A stretch of DNA of 7,392 nt from Flammeovirgaceae bacterium UBA4659 (GTDB lineage Bacteria; Bacteroidota; Bacteroidia; Cytophagales; Cyclobacteriaceae). Below, in pieces: positions 1 to 7,200 of the stretch. The stretch's first letter is position 1; each line of letters starts with the position of its first letter. The notes below the pieces were generated by a model. That model was not told where the DNA came from. It did not search any database and saw only the letters and a list, made by a program, of their open reading frames with translations. The translations under genes and the position numbers were made by a program. The stretch covers positions 15,105 to 22,496 of the forward strand of contig DHLV01000192.1 in NCBI GenBank assembly GCA_002405445.1, read 5' to 3'.

Positions 1-173
1 TTCAAAACCCAACTTCGGGTGGTTGCTTTATCCTGACAGCAAACAGAGAAACACCAGACCAGTCCATTAAAAGGGTGCTCGTGTATAAAGTCGTATCGTC
101 CGCAGGGCGGGAGACGATACTTGACGAACAGTTTTGAGTGTCTCGCATCGTCTCTCGTAGAGGACGATGCTTT
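1..173. repeat. Repeat unit 1
   Basis: First visible copy of the array, containing hairpin A (93-120) and hairpin B with a T-run (145-175). The spacer between the hairpins (about 126-142) does not resemble the matching spacer of unit 2, although both flanks are well conserved. The unit may be cut at its left end by the window edge. Confidence 0.85.
93..120. other. Hairpin A of repeat unit 1
   Basis: Perfect 8-bp inverted repeat: GTATCGTC (93-100) pairs with GACGATAC (113-120). An inner CGC/GCG helix is possible around loop AGG. A purine-rich GGGA, including an A immediately before the right arm, would be bulged. No T-run follows on the plus strand (TTGAC), so this is a structured element and not a standard terminator in that direction. 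Confidence 0.75.
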
Positions 174-175
174 TT
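145..175 (+). terminator. Hairpin B of unit 1, Rho-independent terminator-like
   Basis: GCATCGTC (145-152) pairs perfectly with GACGATGC (163-170). An inner CTC/GAG (154-156 with 160-162) extends the stem with one bulged T. Five T residues (171-175) follow directly. This is a textbook intrinsic terminator for rightward transcription, for example for a gene lying left of the window. Confidence 0.7.
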
Positions 176-349
176 CAAAACCTAACTTCGGGTGGTTGCT
201 TTATCCTGAAAGCAACCAGAGAAACACCAGACTGGTTCATTAGAAAGGTGCTCCTGCACAAAGTCGTATCGTCCCCGGGGCGGGAGACGATACTTGACAA
301 TGCGTTATTCATTAGTGCTTCGCATCCTCTCTCGTGAGGACGATGCTTT
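174..349. repeat. Repeat unit 2
   Basis: Second copy, the closest match to unit 1 (about 90% over the first 125 bases). It contains hairpin A (266-293) and hairpin B (322-346), whose T-run crosses into unit 3. It also has a local palindrome ACCAG-A-CTGGT (about 226-236) that is imperfect in units 1 and 3. Confidence 0.85.
266..293. other. Hairpin A of repeat unit 2
   Basis: The same 8-bp arms as in unit 1 (266-273 with 286-293). Here the inner helix is CCC (274-276) with GGG (282-284), again leaving a single A (285) bulged just before the right arm. The outer arms are invariant among copies while the inner pairs change but remain pairable, which favours a structural role. Confidence 0.75.
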
Positions 350-352
350 TTT
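322..352 (+). terminator. Hairpin B of unit 2, terminator-like
   Basis: GCATCCTC (322-329) pairs with GACGATGC (339-346) with one C-C mismatch, and six T residues (347-352) follow. Relative to unit 1 there is one substitution in the left arm and one deletion in the loop, so the helix is weaker but still terminator-shaped for rightward transcription. Confidence 0.6.
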
Positions 353-476
353 AATACCTAACTTTGGGATAGTCCCTTTATCCTGAAAGCAGACAGAGAA
401 ACACAGACCAGTTCACTAGAAACATGCTCGTGTAAAAAGTCGTATCGTCCCAGAAGCCGGAGACGATACTTGACAA
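350..476. repeat. Repeat unit 3 (truncated)
   Basis: Third, most diverged copy. Hairpin A is retained (442-469) together with the following TTGACAA, but similarity ends there and hairpin B is absent. A one-base deletion in the GAAACAC-AGACC segment breaks the minus-strand 21-codon frame that is open in units 1 and 2. This is the copy nearest the leftward gene cluster. Confidence 0.8.
434..469 (-). terminator. Hairpin A of unit 3; possible terminator of the leftward cluster
   Basis: GTATCGTC (442-449) pairs with GACGATAC (462-469); an inner CC/GG pair and a bulged A (461) are present. Read leftward, the stem is followed by GAC and then five T residues (438 down to 434). Units 1 and 2 have only three T residues there. 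It lies about 55 bp beyond the stop codon of the protease gene and is the best candidate terminator for that operon, though the T-run is offset by three bases from the stem. Confidence 0.4.
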
Positions 477-524
477 CCAAGAATTTTTCGGCCGAGTTTT
501 TCATTCAATGCAATCACAAAAAAT

Positions 525-1220
525 TTAAAAATTTTCAAAAGAAACGATGCCATAATACACTGCAACGGAAAGGTTAAAGACATCAACAAAGAAATGCGAT
601 AAAATTGGGTAAAGCAGATTTTTTTCCTTGCTCATAAACCACATCCAAGCGATACCCATAATGAAAGTTGAAATCAGCGTTGGGATTAGAATCATTGGGG
701 ATTTAAACCAGTAATGCCACCAAAAGAAATGCGAGAAACTGAAGAGAGAGGCAGAGTATAGTATGCGGAAGAAGTCACTTCCGGGCATAAAAGTGAAAAT
801 ACCTCTCCAGAACCCTTCTTCGAAAATAGGATTGACGCACGAAAAAATGATAATGTAAATCACAAATTCGAAGTGCACATTCTTTATTTGAGTAACAAAC
901 GCAGTTATTGGCAGAAGTGCTGGAATTATTATTGTCAGAAACAACACCCGAAATTTTGGTATTGGCCTTAAAGATTTTGGAATGATTTTTTCAATCGGAA
1001 GAAAAAAATATCTTTTCGAAATGATTAATGCCAATACTACGGCCAAATAATATCCAATGAAACTCGGAATCCAAGATAGGTGAGAGGGAAGATAGTTGAT
1101 ACTCAAAAGAACAGCCCCCTTTGTTAGAAGCAGTACAAGAAAAGGTAAAGCTATCAATAACCGCTTCCTCTTAGCTGCTAACTTTTCTCGTATCGGTTGG
1201 TCAATATTTTCAGCTGTCAT
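525..1220 (-). CDS. CPBP family intramembrane metalloprotease homologue (CAAX protease/Abi type)
   Basis: A polytopic membrane protein of 231 residues with about seven hydrophobic segments (roughly 18-40, 48-68, 91-112, 116-132, 153-170, 174-197 and 203-225). It carries the three CPBP signatures: EEGFWR (E134, E135, R139), FSFSH (F160 to H164) and HFFVD (H209, D213). In this family the glutamates and histidines form the intramembrane catalytic or metal site. Members process CAAX-type or bacteriocin peptides, or have no known substrate, and none can be named here. I chose the ATG at 1220; an in-frame TTG at 1244 would add eight residues, but neither start has a Shine-Dalgarno sequence. It follows the reductase-Rid gene by 39 bp on the same strand and may be co-transcribed. 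Its GC content (roughly mid-30s percent in sampled lines) is well below the ~50% of its neighbours, which hints at separate ancestry. Confidence 0.85.
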   Translation of the reverse strand: MTAENIDQPIREKLAAKRKRLLIALPFLVLLLTKGAVLLSINYLPSHLSWIPSFIGYYLAVVLALIISKRYFFLPIEKIIPKSLRPIPKFRVLFLTIIIPALLPITAFVTQIKNVHFEFVIYIIIFSCVNPIFEEGFWRGIFTFMPGSDFFRILYSASLFSFSHFFWWHYWFKSPMILIPTLISTFIMGIAWMWFMSKEKNLLYPILSHFFVDVFNLSVAVYYGIVSFENF

Positions 1221-1259
1221 AAGGTGATTTGTCCGAACAAGCAATTTTATGCAAGTATC

Positions 1260-2690
1260 TTAAACCTCCGCCTCCGCTTCTATCTCCACCACATACTCAT
1301 CGCCAATCAAATCGGCTCGCACCATGGTGTTGGCAGGTTGAATGTCTTTGAAACGCGATCCGTGTGCGCGGGCGACTGCTTCCCAATTGCGTACATCGCG
1401 AATATAAATGCGGGTGCGCACCACATCTGCTAATGAAGCGCCCAATGATTGCAGCGCTCCCTCAATCTTGTCAATGATGAAATGTGTTTGTGCTGCTGGG
1501 TCATCGCCACCAATGGCACGACTTCCGTGTGTGGCCGTAGTCCCCGAAATCAATATGCGATTTCCTTTTTTGATGGCGCGACTAAAACCAGCAAGGTCTT
1601 CCCACACCGTGCCGCTCATGGCATGCTCGCGGTGCTGCGCATCCGTTTTGATAGGATAAGGCTTCGGGAAATTTTTCACATGGTGGCTCAAGTCGCCAGA
1701 AGCAGTTAAGAAAGGCGGCTTGCGGTATTCGTCCCCACAATCGCCCGGTATTTTTTGCAAGCCCGAAATCGCTTCGCTCACTTCTTCTTTTTCTGCATCC
1801 GACAGAAATACATTTATGATTTCTTTTGTTTGCGGCAGCGCATCTGTCTTCTCCAACCGCGTGCCCACAATCACGGCTCCGCAAGCTGCTTGTTGCAAAA
1901 TTGAGTGCGATGCTAACGTGGCAATGGAGGTTCGTTTTTTCAGGGCCAGTTGTTGCAAGAAACTCAGCACCGATTGAAACTCGGCCCATCCGCCAGCGGT
2001 ATCGATAAAGCGTTTGTATTTCATTTGTGACCAAGTGAGTGATTCGTTCATCACGGGCTCGGGTTTGCCCAGCCATCGCTCAGAAAGAAATCCTCCCGCC
2101 AAGGTGCCGAAGGCCAGCAGTTTTACATCAGCATGCAAGCAGAAGTCGGTCATTTCATGAGCCGCACGTTGATCGAGGAGTGAAAAGCAAATCTGATTGC
2201 TCACAATCGGTATTCCGCTTTTCACCGCCACACGGAGGTGTGCCGTATCGAAATTGGTAACACCCAATTCGCGGATGAAGCCTTCCTGTTTTAGTTCGTT
2301 CAAGAAAAAGAGCCCATCCAGCCAACTCGGGTCTGCATAATTCCAGGCATGGAACTGCATCAAGTCAAGTTGTTCGCTTTGCAATCTTTTCAATGCTCGC
2401 TGCACCGCGGCACGAACCGTATCTTTTGAAATCAGCCCGGGTTCAGGCACCCACTTGGTCAGTGCTTGGATCGGATGTTGTGGATACAATCTTTTAAACC
2501 AGCCCACAATTTCTTCTGATGAGCCATAGTGGTCGGCCATGTCGAACGTGGTGAGGCCGGCTTCTACGTAAGGCAACAGCGAGCTGGCGGCCTCGCGCGG
2601 GTTGAGGGCAGCGTGCCGTTCGCGGTCGGCAATCTGCCACAAACCATTTATTACCTGACAAATTTCTAAACAGCCGAGTTGGGTTGTCAT
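1260..2690 (-). CDS. Aldo/keto reductase fused to a C-terminal Rid (YjgF/YER057c/UK114) domain
   Basis: A cytosolic two-domain protein of 476 residues with no signal peptide. Residues 1 to ~315 form an aldo/keto reductase TIM barrel with the full catalytic tetrad: D50 and Y55 (TTFDMADHYG), K79 (LTKW) and H114 (QFHAW). GVTNFD (143-148), SNQICFSLLDQR (164-175) and IVGTRLEK (274-281) are further family blocks, the last near the expected NADPH site. After a linker (~316-357), residues ~360-476 are a Rid domain with SGTTA (382-386), ADVVRTRIYI and VEIEAEAEV. By alignment to E. coli RidA from memory, the substrate-binding Arg105 is replaced by N454, while the Glu120 position is kept as E469. It therefore resembles Rid subgroups without Arg, which are not expected to hydrolyse 2-aminoacrylate-type imines. 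Its start codon overlaps the permease stop by four bases (ATGA). The reductase substrate is unknown. Confidence 0.9.
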   Translation of the reverse strand: MTTQLGCLEICQVINGLWQIADRERHAALNPREAASSLLPYVEAGLTTFDMADHYGSSEEIVGWFKRLYPQHPIQALTKWVPEPGLISKDTVRAAVQRALKRLQSEQLDLMQFHAWNYADPSWLDGLFFLNELKQEGFIRELGVTNFDTAHLRVAVKSGIPIVSNQICFSLLDQRAAHEMTDFCLHADVKLLAFGTLAGGFLSERWLGKPEPVMNESLTWSQMKYKRFIDTAGGWAEFQSVLSFLQQLALKKRTSIATLASHSILQQAACGAVIVGTRLEKTDALPQTKEIINVFLSDAEKEEVSEAISGLQKIPGDCGDEYRKPPFLTASGDLSHHVKNFPKPYPIKTDAQHREHAMSGTVWEDLAGFSRAIKKGNRILISGTTATHGSRAIGGDDPAAQTHFIIDKIEGALQSLGASLADVVRTRIYIRDVRNWEAVARAHGSRFKDIQPANTMVRADLIGDEYVVEIEAEAEV

Positions 2691-4150
2691 TCGCGGGGAA
2701 GTTGTTTAAAGAGTTTTTTCACATCGGTGGTCTTTTTCAAACGCAGGTACTCACGCCAAAAAATAATAGAGCCAAGTGTCATCACTACCAGCCACACATA
2801 CGTGGAGTGAAAATACCAATGCGGTTGCGGCTGCGCCAAATCGCGTTGCACGTGAATTACCAAAAAAAGCAAAATCAGTGTAATGCCCAGCAGGCCGATG
2901 ACGCGTTGCAACGGTTTTGAAGACAACACCTTTATCTGCGCACCGAGTGGAGCATTCACGTAGTGTATCGTGAGAACTGTAACACACATCAGCAAAAAGT
3001 TGAACAGCATGGCAATCACGAGCACATCTACGCCCATAAAAAAGTCGGCAGCGAGGTAACAGCCCACAATGCCGCCTGTGGCCACCAGTCCGCTTACTAA
3101 GATAGCACGATGGGGCGTCTTGTATTTGGTGTGTACCACTGTCAGGCTTTTCGGAAAAATGCCATCGGCCGACCACGCGAAGAGCAATCGTGAAACCGAA
3201 AGCAACATGGCGGGCAAATCGTTTGTCAAAGCGATGGCGGCACCGGCCACAATCCAAATGATTAACCAAGCAGGAACCACGTTGGCGAGTAATCCGGGCG
3301 CAGTCACATCTTGGTGTTGTGCCTCGGTGGCCACAAATTGCCACGGCACCATGTGGTAGACAGATGAAGTAAACAAAAAGTAAAATAATCCCACCGCCAC
3401 CACGGCCAGGCCAATGGCACGCGGCAAAAGTTTTTGTGGTTCTTTCGCCTCACCCCCCGCCTGCGCAATCGAATCGAAACCGATGAAGCTGGAAAACAAA
3501 ATGGCCGAAGCCGCCAAGAACGAACGCCAATCGAAAGAATCGGAAATTATTGGAACAGTTTTGTTTTGCATTTGCAGTGCGTTTGCAAAATCTTGTTGAT
3601 TGTAAATCACTCCGAGCACAATCACCACACCGCCCAACAAAAACATCAATGCCATCAGCGGCAGCAGTGTTTTTTCGTACGCGCCCACGCCTTTGATGTT
3701 TACCCACACAAAACTCCACAGTAGCGCAAGCGCCAGCACCAAACGCACGTTGGGCAGCATAATAAAAGTGGCTGCTTCTTTGACCTCAAGCGCAATCAAC
3801 ACATCGTGCAAAAACGGCACGATGACATACGATACTGCGCCAATGGCCACACACAAACCAAACCATTGCGAGAAGCTCGCCACAAACCCAACGTACGGAT
3901 GCAACCCACGACTGACATACACATAGCTGCCCCCTGCGCGCGGCATGGCCGAGGCCAGTATTGCATAGGCAAAAGCCGCCATCAACGCGGGCAGTGCTGC
4001 AAACAAAAAAGCCGCCCATACATACGAATGAATGCCCGGCACATGCCGCTGCACCATAAACGGGACCAGGTAAATAGATGCCCCCACCATTGAGCAGATG
4101 CCCGTGGCCGTGAGGGAGAGAAGACCGAGTTGGCGGTGGAGGGAGGCCAT
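2687..4150 (-). CDS. APC superfamily amino acid/polyamine permease
   Basis: An inner-membrane transporter of 487 residues with about twelve hydrophobic segments (near 10-28, 45-66, 88-112, 130-150, 160-182, 210-230, 244-266, 293-318, 347-366, 372-397, 416-434 and 447-466). APC landmarks are the unwound first helix GICSMVG (17-23), the MPRAGGSYVYVSRG loop (69-82), the sixth-helix block GFDSIAQAGGEAKEPQK (224-240) and RLLFAWSADGIFP with a following KTPHRAI (321-350). The length is normal for the family. Such proteins import amino acids or amines by proton or sodium symport, or exchange them; the substrate cannot be read from sequence. It is the first gene of the leftward cluster and overlaps the reductase-Rid gene by ATGA, which suggests a shared function. 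The start ATG at 4150 opens directly into the first helix; no Shine-Dalgarno sequence is visible. Confidence 0.9.
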   Translation of the reverse strand: MASLHRQLGLLSLTATGICSMVGASIYLVPFMVQRHVPGIHSYVWAAFLFAALPALMAAFAYAILASAMPRAGGSYVYVSRGLHPYVGFVASFSQWFGLCVAIGAVSYVIVPFLHDVLIALEVKEAATFIMLPNVRLVLALALLWSFVWVNIKGVGAYEKTLLPLMALMFLLGGVVIVLGVIYNQQDFANALQMQNKTVPIISDSFDWRSFLAASAILFSSFIGFDSIAQAGGEAKEPQKLLPRAIGLAVVAVGLFYFLFTSSVYHMVPWQFVATEAQHQDVTAPGLLANVVPAWLIIWIVAGAAIALTNDLPAMLLSVSRLLFAWSADGIFPKSLTVVHTKYKTPHRAILVSGLVATGGIVGCYLAADFFMGVDVLVIAMLFNFLLMCVTVLTIHYVNAPLGAQIKVLSSKPLQRVIGLLGITLILLFLVIHVQRDLAQPQPHWYFHSTYVWLVVMTLGSIIFWREYLRLKKTTDVKKLFKQLPRE

Positions 4151-4265
4151 ACAAAAGTTGGAAGATAGTAAATTGCTGCAGAATAAAATCTATGACCGTT
4201 GACGGAAAAATTCCTTTGCATTTTCGCAGACCTTTGCTAACTCATCCATCAAACCAACTCAATCC
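4151..4265. promoter_or_regulatory. Divergent intergenic region with promoters for both directions
   Basis: These 115 bp separate two divergent start codons, so both promoters should lie here. Visible elements are an imperfect short palindrome CCGT-TG-ACGG (4196-4205) near the middle, TTTG at 4215-4218 and 4233-4236, and, on the minus strand, a TAGATTTT (about 4184-4191) resembling the Bacteroidota -7 consensus. No Shine-Dalgarno sequence stands before either start. Confidence 0.5.
4229..4236 (+). promoter_or_regulatory. Candidate -7 element for the Asp-box protein gene
   Basis: GACCTTTG differs at only one specified position from the Bacteroidota -7 consensus TAnnTTTG and lies 29 bp before the ATG at 4266, implying a short leader. 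A TTTG at 4215 is too close to be a good -33 element, so the match is partial. Confidence 0.3.
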
Positions 4266-7200
4266 ATGAGAAAACGATTACTTCTAGCGCTGTTTGTTTC
4301 AGTGGCACAACTGCTTTTTGCACAAAGTATTAACAAGGCCATTAAGTCAATGAAATGGCGGCCCATTGGCCCTGCCAACATGGGCGGGCGCGTTACCGAT
4401 ATTGAAGGCATTGCCGGAGACCCCACTACTTTTTATGTGGCCGGTGCCGATGGTGGCATTTTTAAAACCACCAACGGAGGCGTGACCATGCAAACACTTT
4501 TCACAGAAGAAAAATCATATTCCATTGGTGACATCACCCTCGCCCCGTCTGACCCATCGGTGGTGTATGTGGGCACGGGCGAAGGCGACCCGCGCAACAG
4601 TGTGGGCTATGGTCATGGCGTGTACCGGTCCAACGATGCCGGAAAAACATGGCAGCACCTGGGCCTTGAAAAAACAGACCGCATCAAGCGCATTGTGGTG
4701 CATCCGCAAAACCCCGATGTGGCTTGCGTGTGTGCGCTGGGACGCGAGTGGGGCCCGAATGCCGAACGCGGAGTTTTTAGAACAGAAGATGGCGGCAAGT
4801 CGTGGAGCAAAGTTTTATACATCGATGAGAACACCGGCTGCTCAGACATTGCGATGGAGTGGAGCAATCCGCGCATTATGTATGCTGGGATGTGGACATT
4901 CCGCAGAAAGCCCTGGCGCTTTGACGACAGCGGAGAGAAGACAGCCTTGTTCCGTTCGATGGATGGCGGAAAAACGTGGACAAAAATTTCTCACAAAAAT
5001 GGATTGCCCGATAAACCCATGGCGCGCATCGGCATTTCGGTGGCGCAAAGCCAGCCTAACACAGTTTATGTCATTACCGAATTTAAAGAAGGTGGCACGT
5101 TGTTCCGTTCTGATGACCGCGGTGACAATTGGAAGATGGTGAACAACGACCGCAACCTGAACTTCAGGCCGTTTTACTACAGCGATGTACGCGTAGACCC
5201 CAACAGCCCAGAAGTGGTTTACACGCTATCGGGAGGCTTGAGTATATCAACCGATGGCGGAAAAACTTTTAAGAGCATTGCCAATGGCCAGCATGGCGAT
5301 AACCAAGCATTGTGGATTGACCCCAAAAATTCCAACCGTGTATTGAGTGGAGATGATGGCGGCTTCCGAGTTTCGTATGATGCTTTTGCCACGTATCAAA
5401 CCATTAACAACATAGAGCTTTCGCAATTCTATCAATTGTTTCTGGACAACCAAGACCCGTATTATGTGTATGGCGGTTTGCAGGACAACGGCACATGGAC
5501 GGGCCCGAGCAATTCGTTGCACCGCATCGGCATTCTAAAAAGAGATTGGAAGCAGATTGCCTATGGCGATGGTTATTATGCGGTACCGATTCCCGGAAAG
5601 GAAAATGAAATTTACGCCAACCTACAAGGCGGAGTCATCCATCACGTAGATATTAAAACAGGCAACACGCGTTTGATTCATCCCTACCCAAACAAGATGG
5701 GCTCGGCTGGCGATGCGATGGAGAACCACAAGTACCGCTTCAATTGGGATTCACCCATACATGTTTCGCCCAACGACCCCAACACGGTGTACACGGGGGG
5801 CAACGTGATATTCCGTAGTCGTGATAAAGGATATACCTGGGAGGAAATCAGCCCGGACCTTACTACCAACGACAAGTCAAAACAAAAATCTTCGGGTGGT
5901 GAAATTTACCAGGATAATACTGCGGCAGAGTTTCACTGCACGATATTAACCATTGCCGAATCACCCGTGCAGAAAGATGTGATTTGGGCGGGCACCGATG
6001 ATGGCAACGTGCAATTGACACGCGATGGTGGCAAAACGTGGAGCAACCTCAGCAAAAATATTGTGGGCCTTCCCGCTTTCTCGTGGGTTTCAAAAATCCA
6101 CGCCAGTGAGCACGATGCAGGCACAGCTTTCGTAGCGGTGGACCAGCATCGCATGGACGATTACAAACCCCATGCCTTTATGACCACCGACTTTGGCAAA
6201 ACCTGGACGAAGATTTCCACTACGTTGCCCGAAGATTGGGTGTATGTGGTAAGGCAAGATCCACACAATGCCAACTTGCTCTATGCGGGCATGGAGCATG
6301 GTATTTTTGCCTCGTGGGATAAAGGCAAAACCTGGGCGAAAATCAACAACAACATGCCGCCCGTATCAGTGCGCGACTTGCGCGTGCACAAACGCGACCG
6401 CGACTTAGTGGCGGCCACACACGGCCGTGGCATTTGGATCATGGACGATATTCGCGCGTTGCAAGATTTTTCACAGTCGGCAGGCAAAGAAGCTCACGTT
6501 TTTGAAACTCGCCCTGCCACATTGTGGAGTTATTACAGTTTGATTGAAGAACAAGGTGATCAAGCATATCGTGCCAAGAATCCCGACTTCGGTGCTTACA
6601 TCAATTTCTTTTTGCAAAACGACCCGAAAGAAGCGGTGACAGTTGACATTACAGACGCAAGCGGCAACAAAGTTCGGAGTTTGAAAGACACCGTATCGAA
6701 AGCAGGCATCAACCGTATTGTGTGGGACTTGCGCTACGCAGAAGCAGAAAAGTTGAACCAGCCTGTGCGTGGCGGTTGGGGTGGATCAGGTTCGCGGCCG
6801 CTCGTTGCACCGGGCACTTACACGGCAAAACTGAAAGCAAACGGACAGACACTTGAAACAAAAATTATCGTACGGGCAGATCCGCGCATCGTGATCACAG
6901 ATGCTGAGTTCAAACAAAAAACAGAAACGACATTAGCGCTGCGCGACCAATTGTCGCAAACACATAAAATGATTAATCGCACAGTAGAGATGGTGAAACA
7001 GTTGAATGAATTGAAGCAGCGGATTAAAAATGCCGGCTCAGACGCAGGTGTTGACAATGCGGTGAATGGCCAAATTGACGAGGCCATTAAAAAACTGAAA
7101 GAGTTGGATGAAGAAGTGCTGCGCAGGCCGCCACCCAACATGGGCTACCGCCAGCGTCCGCGCTTGCGCGAAGAAATCAACACGCTGATGGGTGATGTGG

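Larger units (their letters stand above)
1..476. repeat. Three-copy direct repeat array with paired hairpins
   Basis: This gene-free stretch consists of three head-to-tail copies of one unit, with starts near 1, 174 and 350 (periods 173 and 176). By hand alignment, copies 1 and 2 differ at about 13 of their first 125 positions. Copy 3 is more diverged and stops matching after about 476. Each copy has a conserved 5' part (CTTTATCCTGA, then CAGAGAAACAC), a hairpin with arms GTATCGTC/GACGATAC followed by TTGAC, and, in copies 1 and 2 only, a second hairpin with a T-run. The array begins at the window edge and may continue to the left. No protein gene is evident in it. It could be an intergenic repeat family, duplicated terminators, or a small structured RNA; I do not recognise it. 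Confidence 0.9.

Noticed and set aside
294..300. TTGACAA after hairpin A as a sigma70 -35 box
   Set aside because: No TATAAT-like -10 follows at 16-18 bp, and Bacteroidota primary promoters do not use this consensus.
7..362. Integron attC sites: ACCYAAC at each unit start fits the RYYYAAC core
   Set aside because: No matching GTTRRRY partner lies at a suitable distance in any unit, and no integrase or cassette genes are visible.
359..366. TAACTTTG in unit 3, a perfect TAnnTTTG -7 promoter match
   Set aside because: No TTTG -33 element lies upstream at normal spacing, and the equivalent position in units 1 and 2 is AACTTCG. It is probably a chance substitution.
1..476. CRISPR array
   Set aside because: There are only three units of ~175 bp, with similarity across nearly the whole unit. 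There are no short identical repeats separated by unique spacers of uniform length.
481..524. TCGGCCGA palindrome flanked by T-runs as a terminator
   Set aside because: The palindrome has no loop and cannot form a stable hairpin by itself. The surrounding sequence is simply AT-rich.
1221..1244. TTG at 1244 as the start of the protease gene
   Set aside because: The ATG at 1220 is a normal start and gives a typical charged N-terminus before the first membrane helix. The extra eight residues have no supporting signal.
1582..2076. 164-codon open frame on the minus strand
   Set aside because: It overlaps the reductase-Rid gene in another frame; the real frame has full domain and active-site support.
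3786..4154. 122-codon open frame on the minus strand
   Set aside because: It is an alternate-frame shadow of the permease N-terminus, rich in Cys, Gly and His, with no recognisable family features.
4525..5142. 205-codon open frame on the plus strand
   Set aside because: It lies in another frame inside the Asp-box gene. Its low-quality translation reflects the repeated glycine- and aspartate-rich codons of the real gene.
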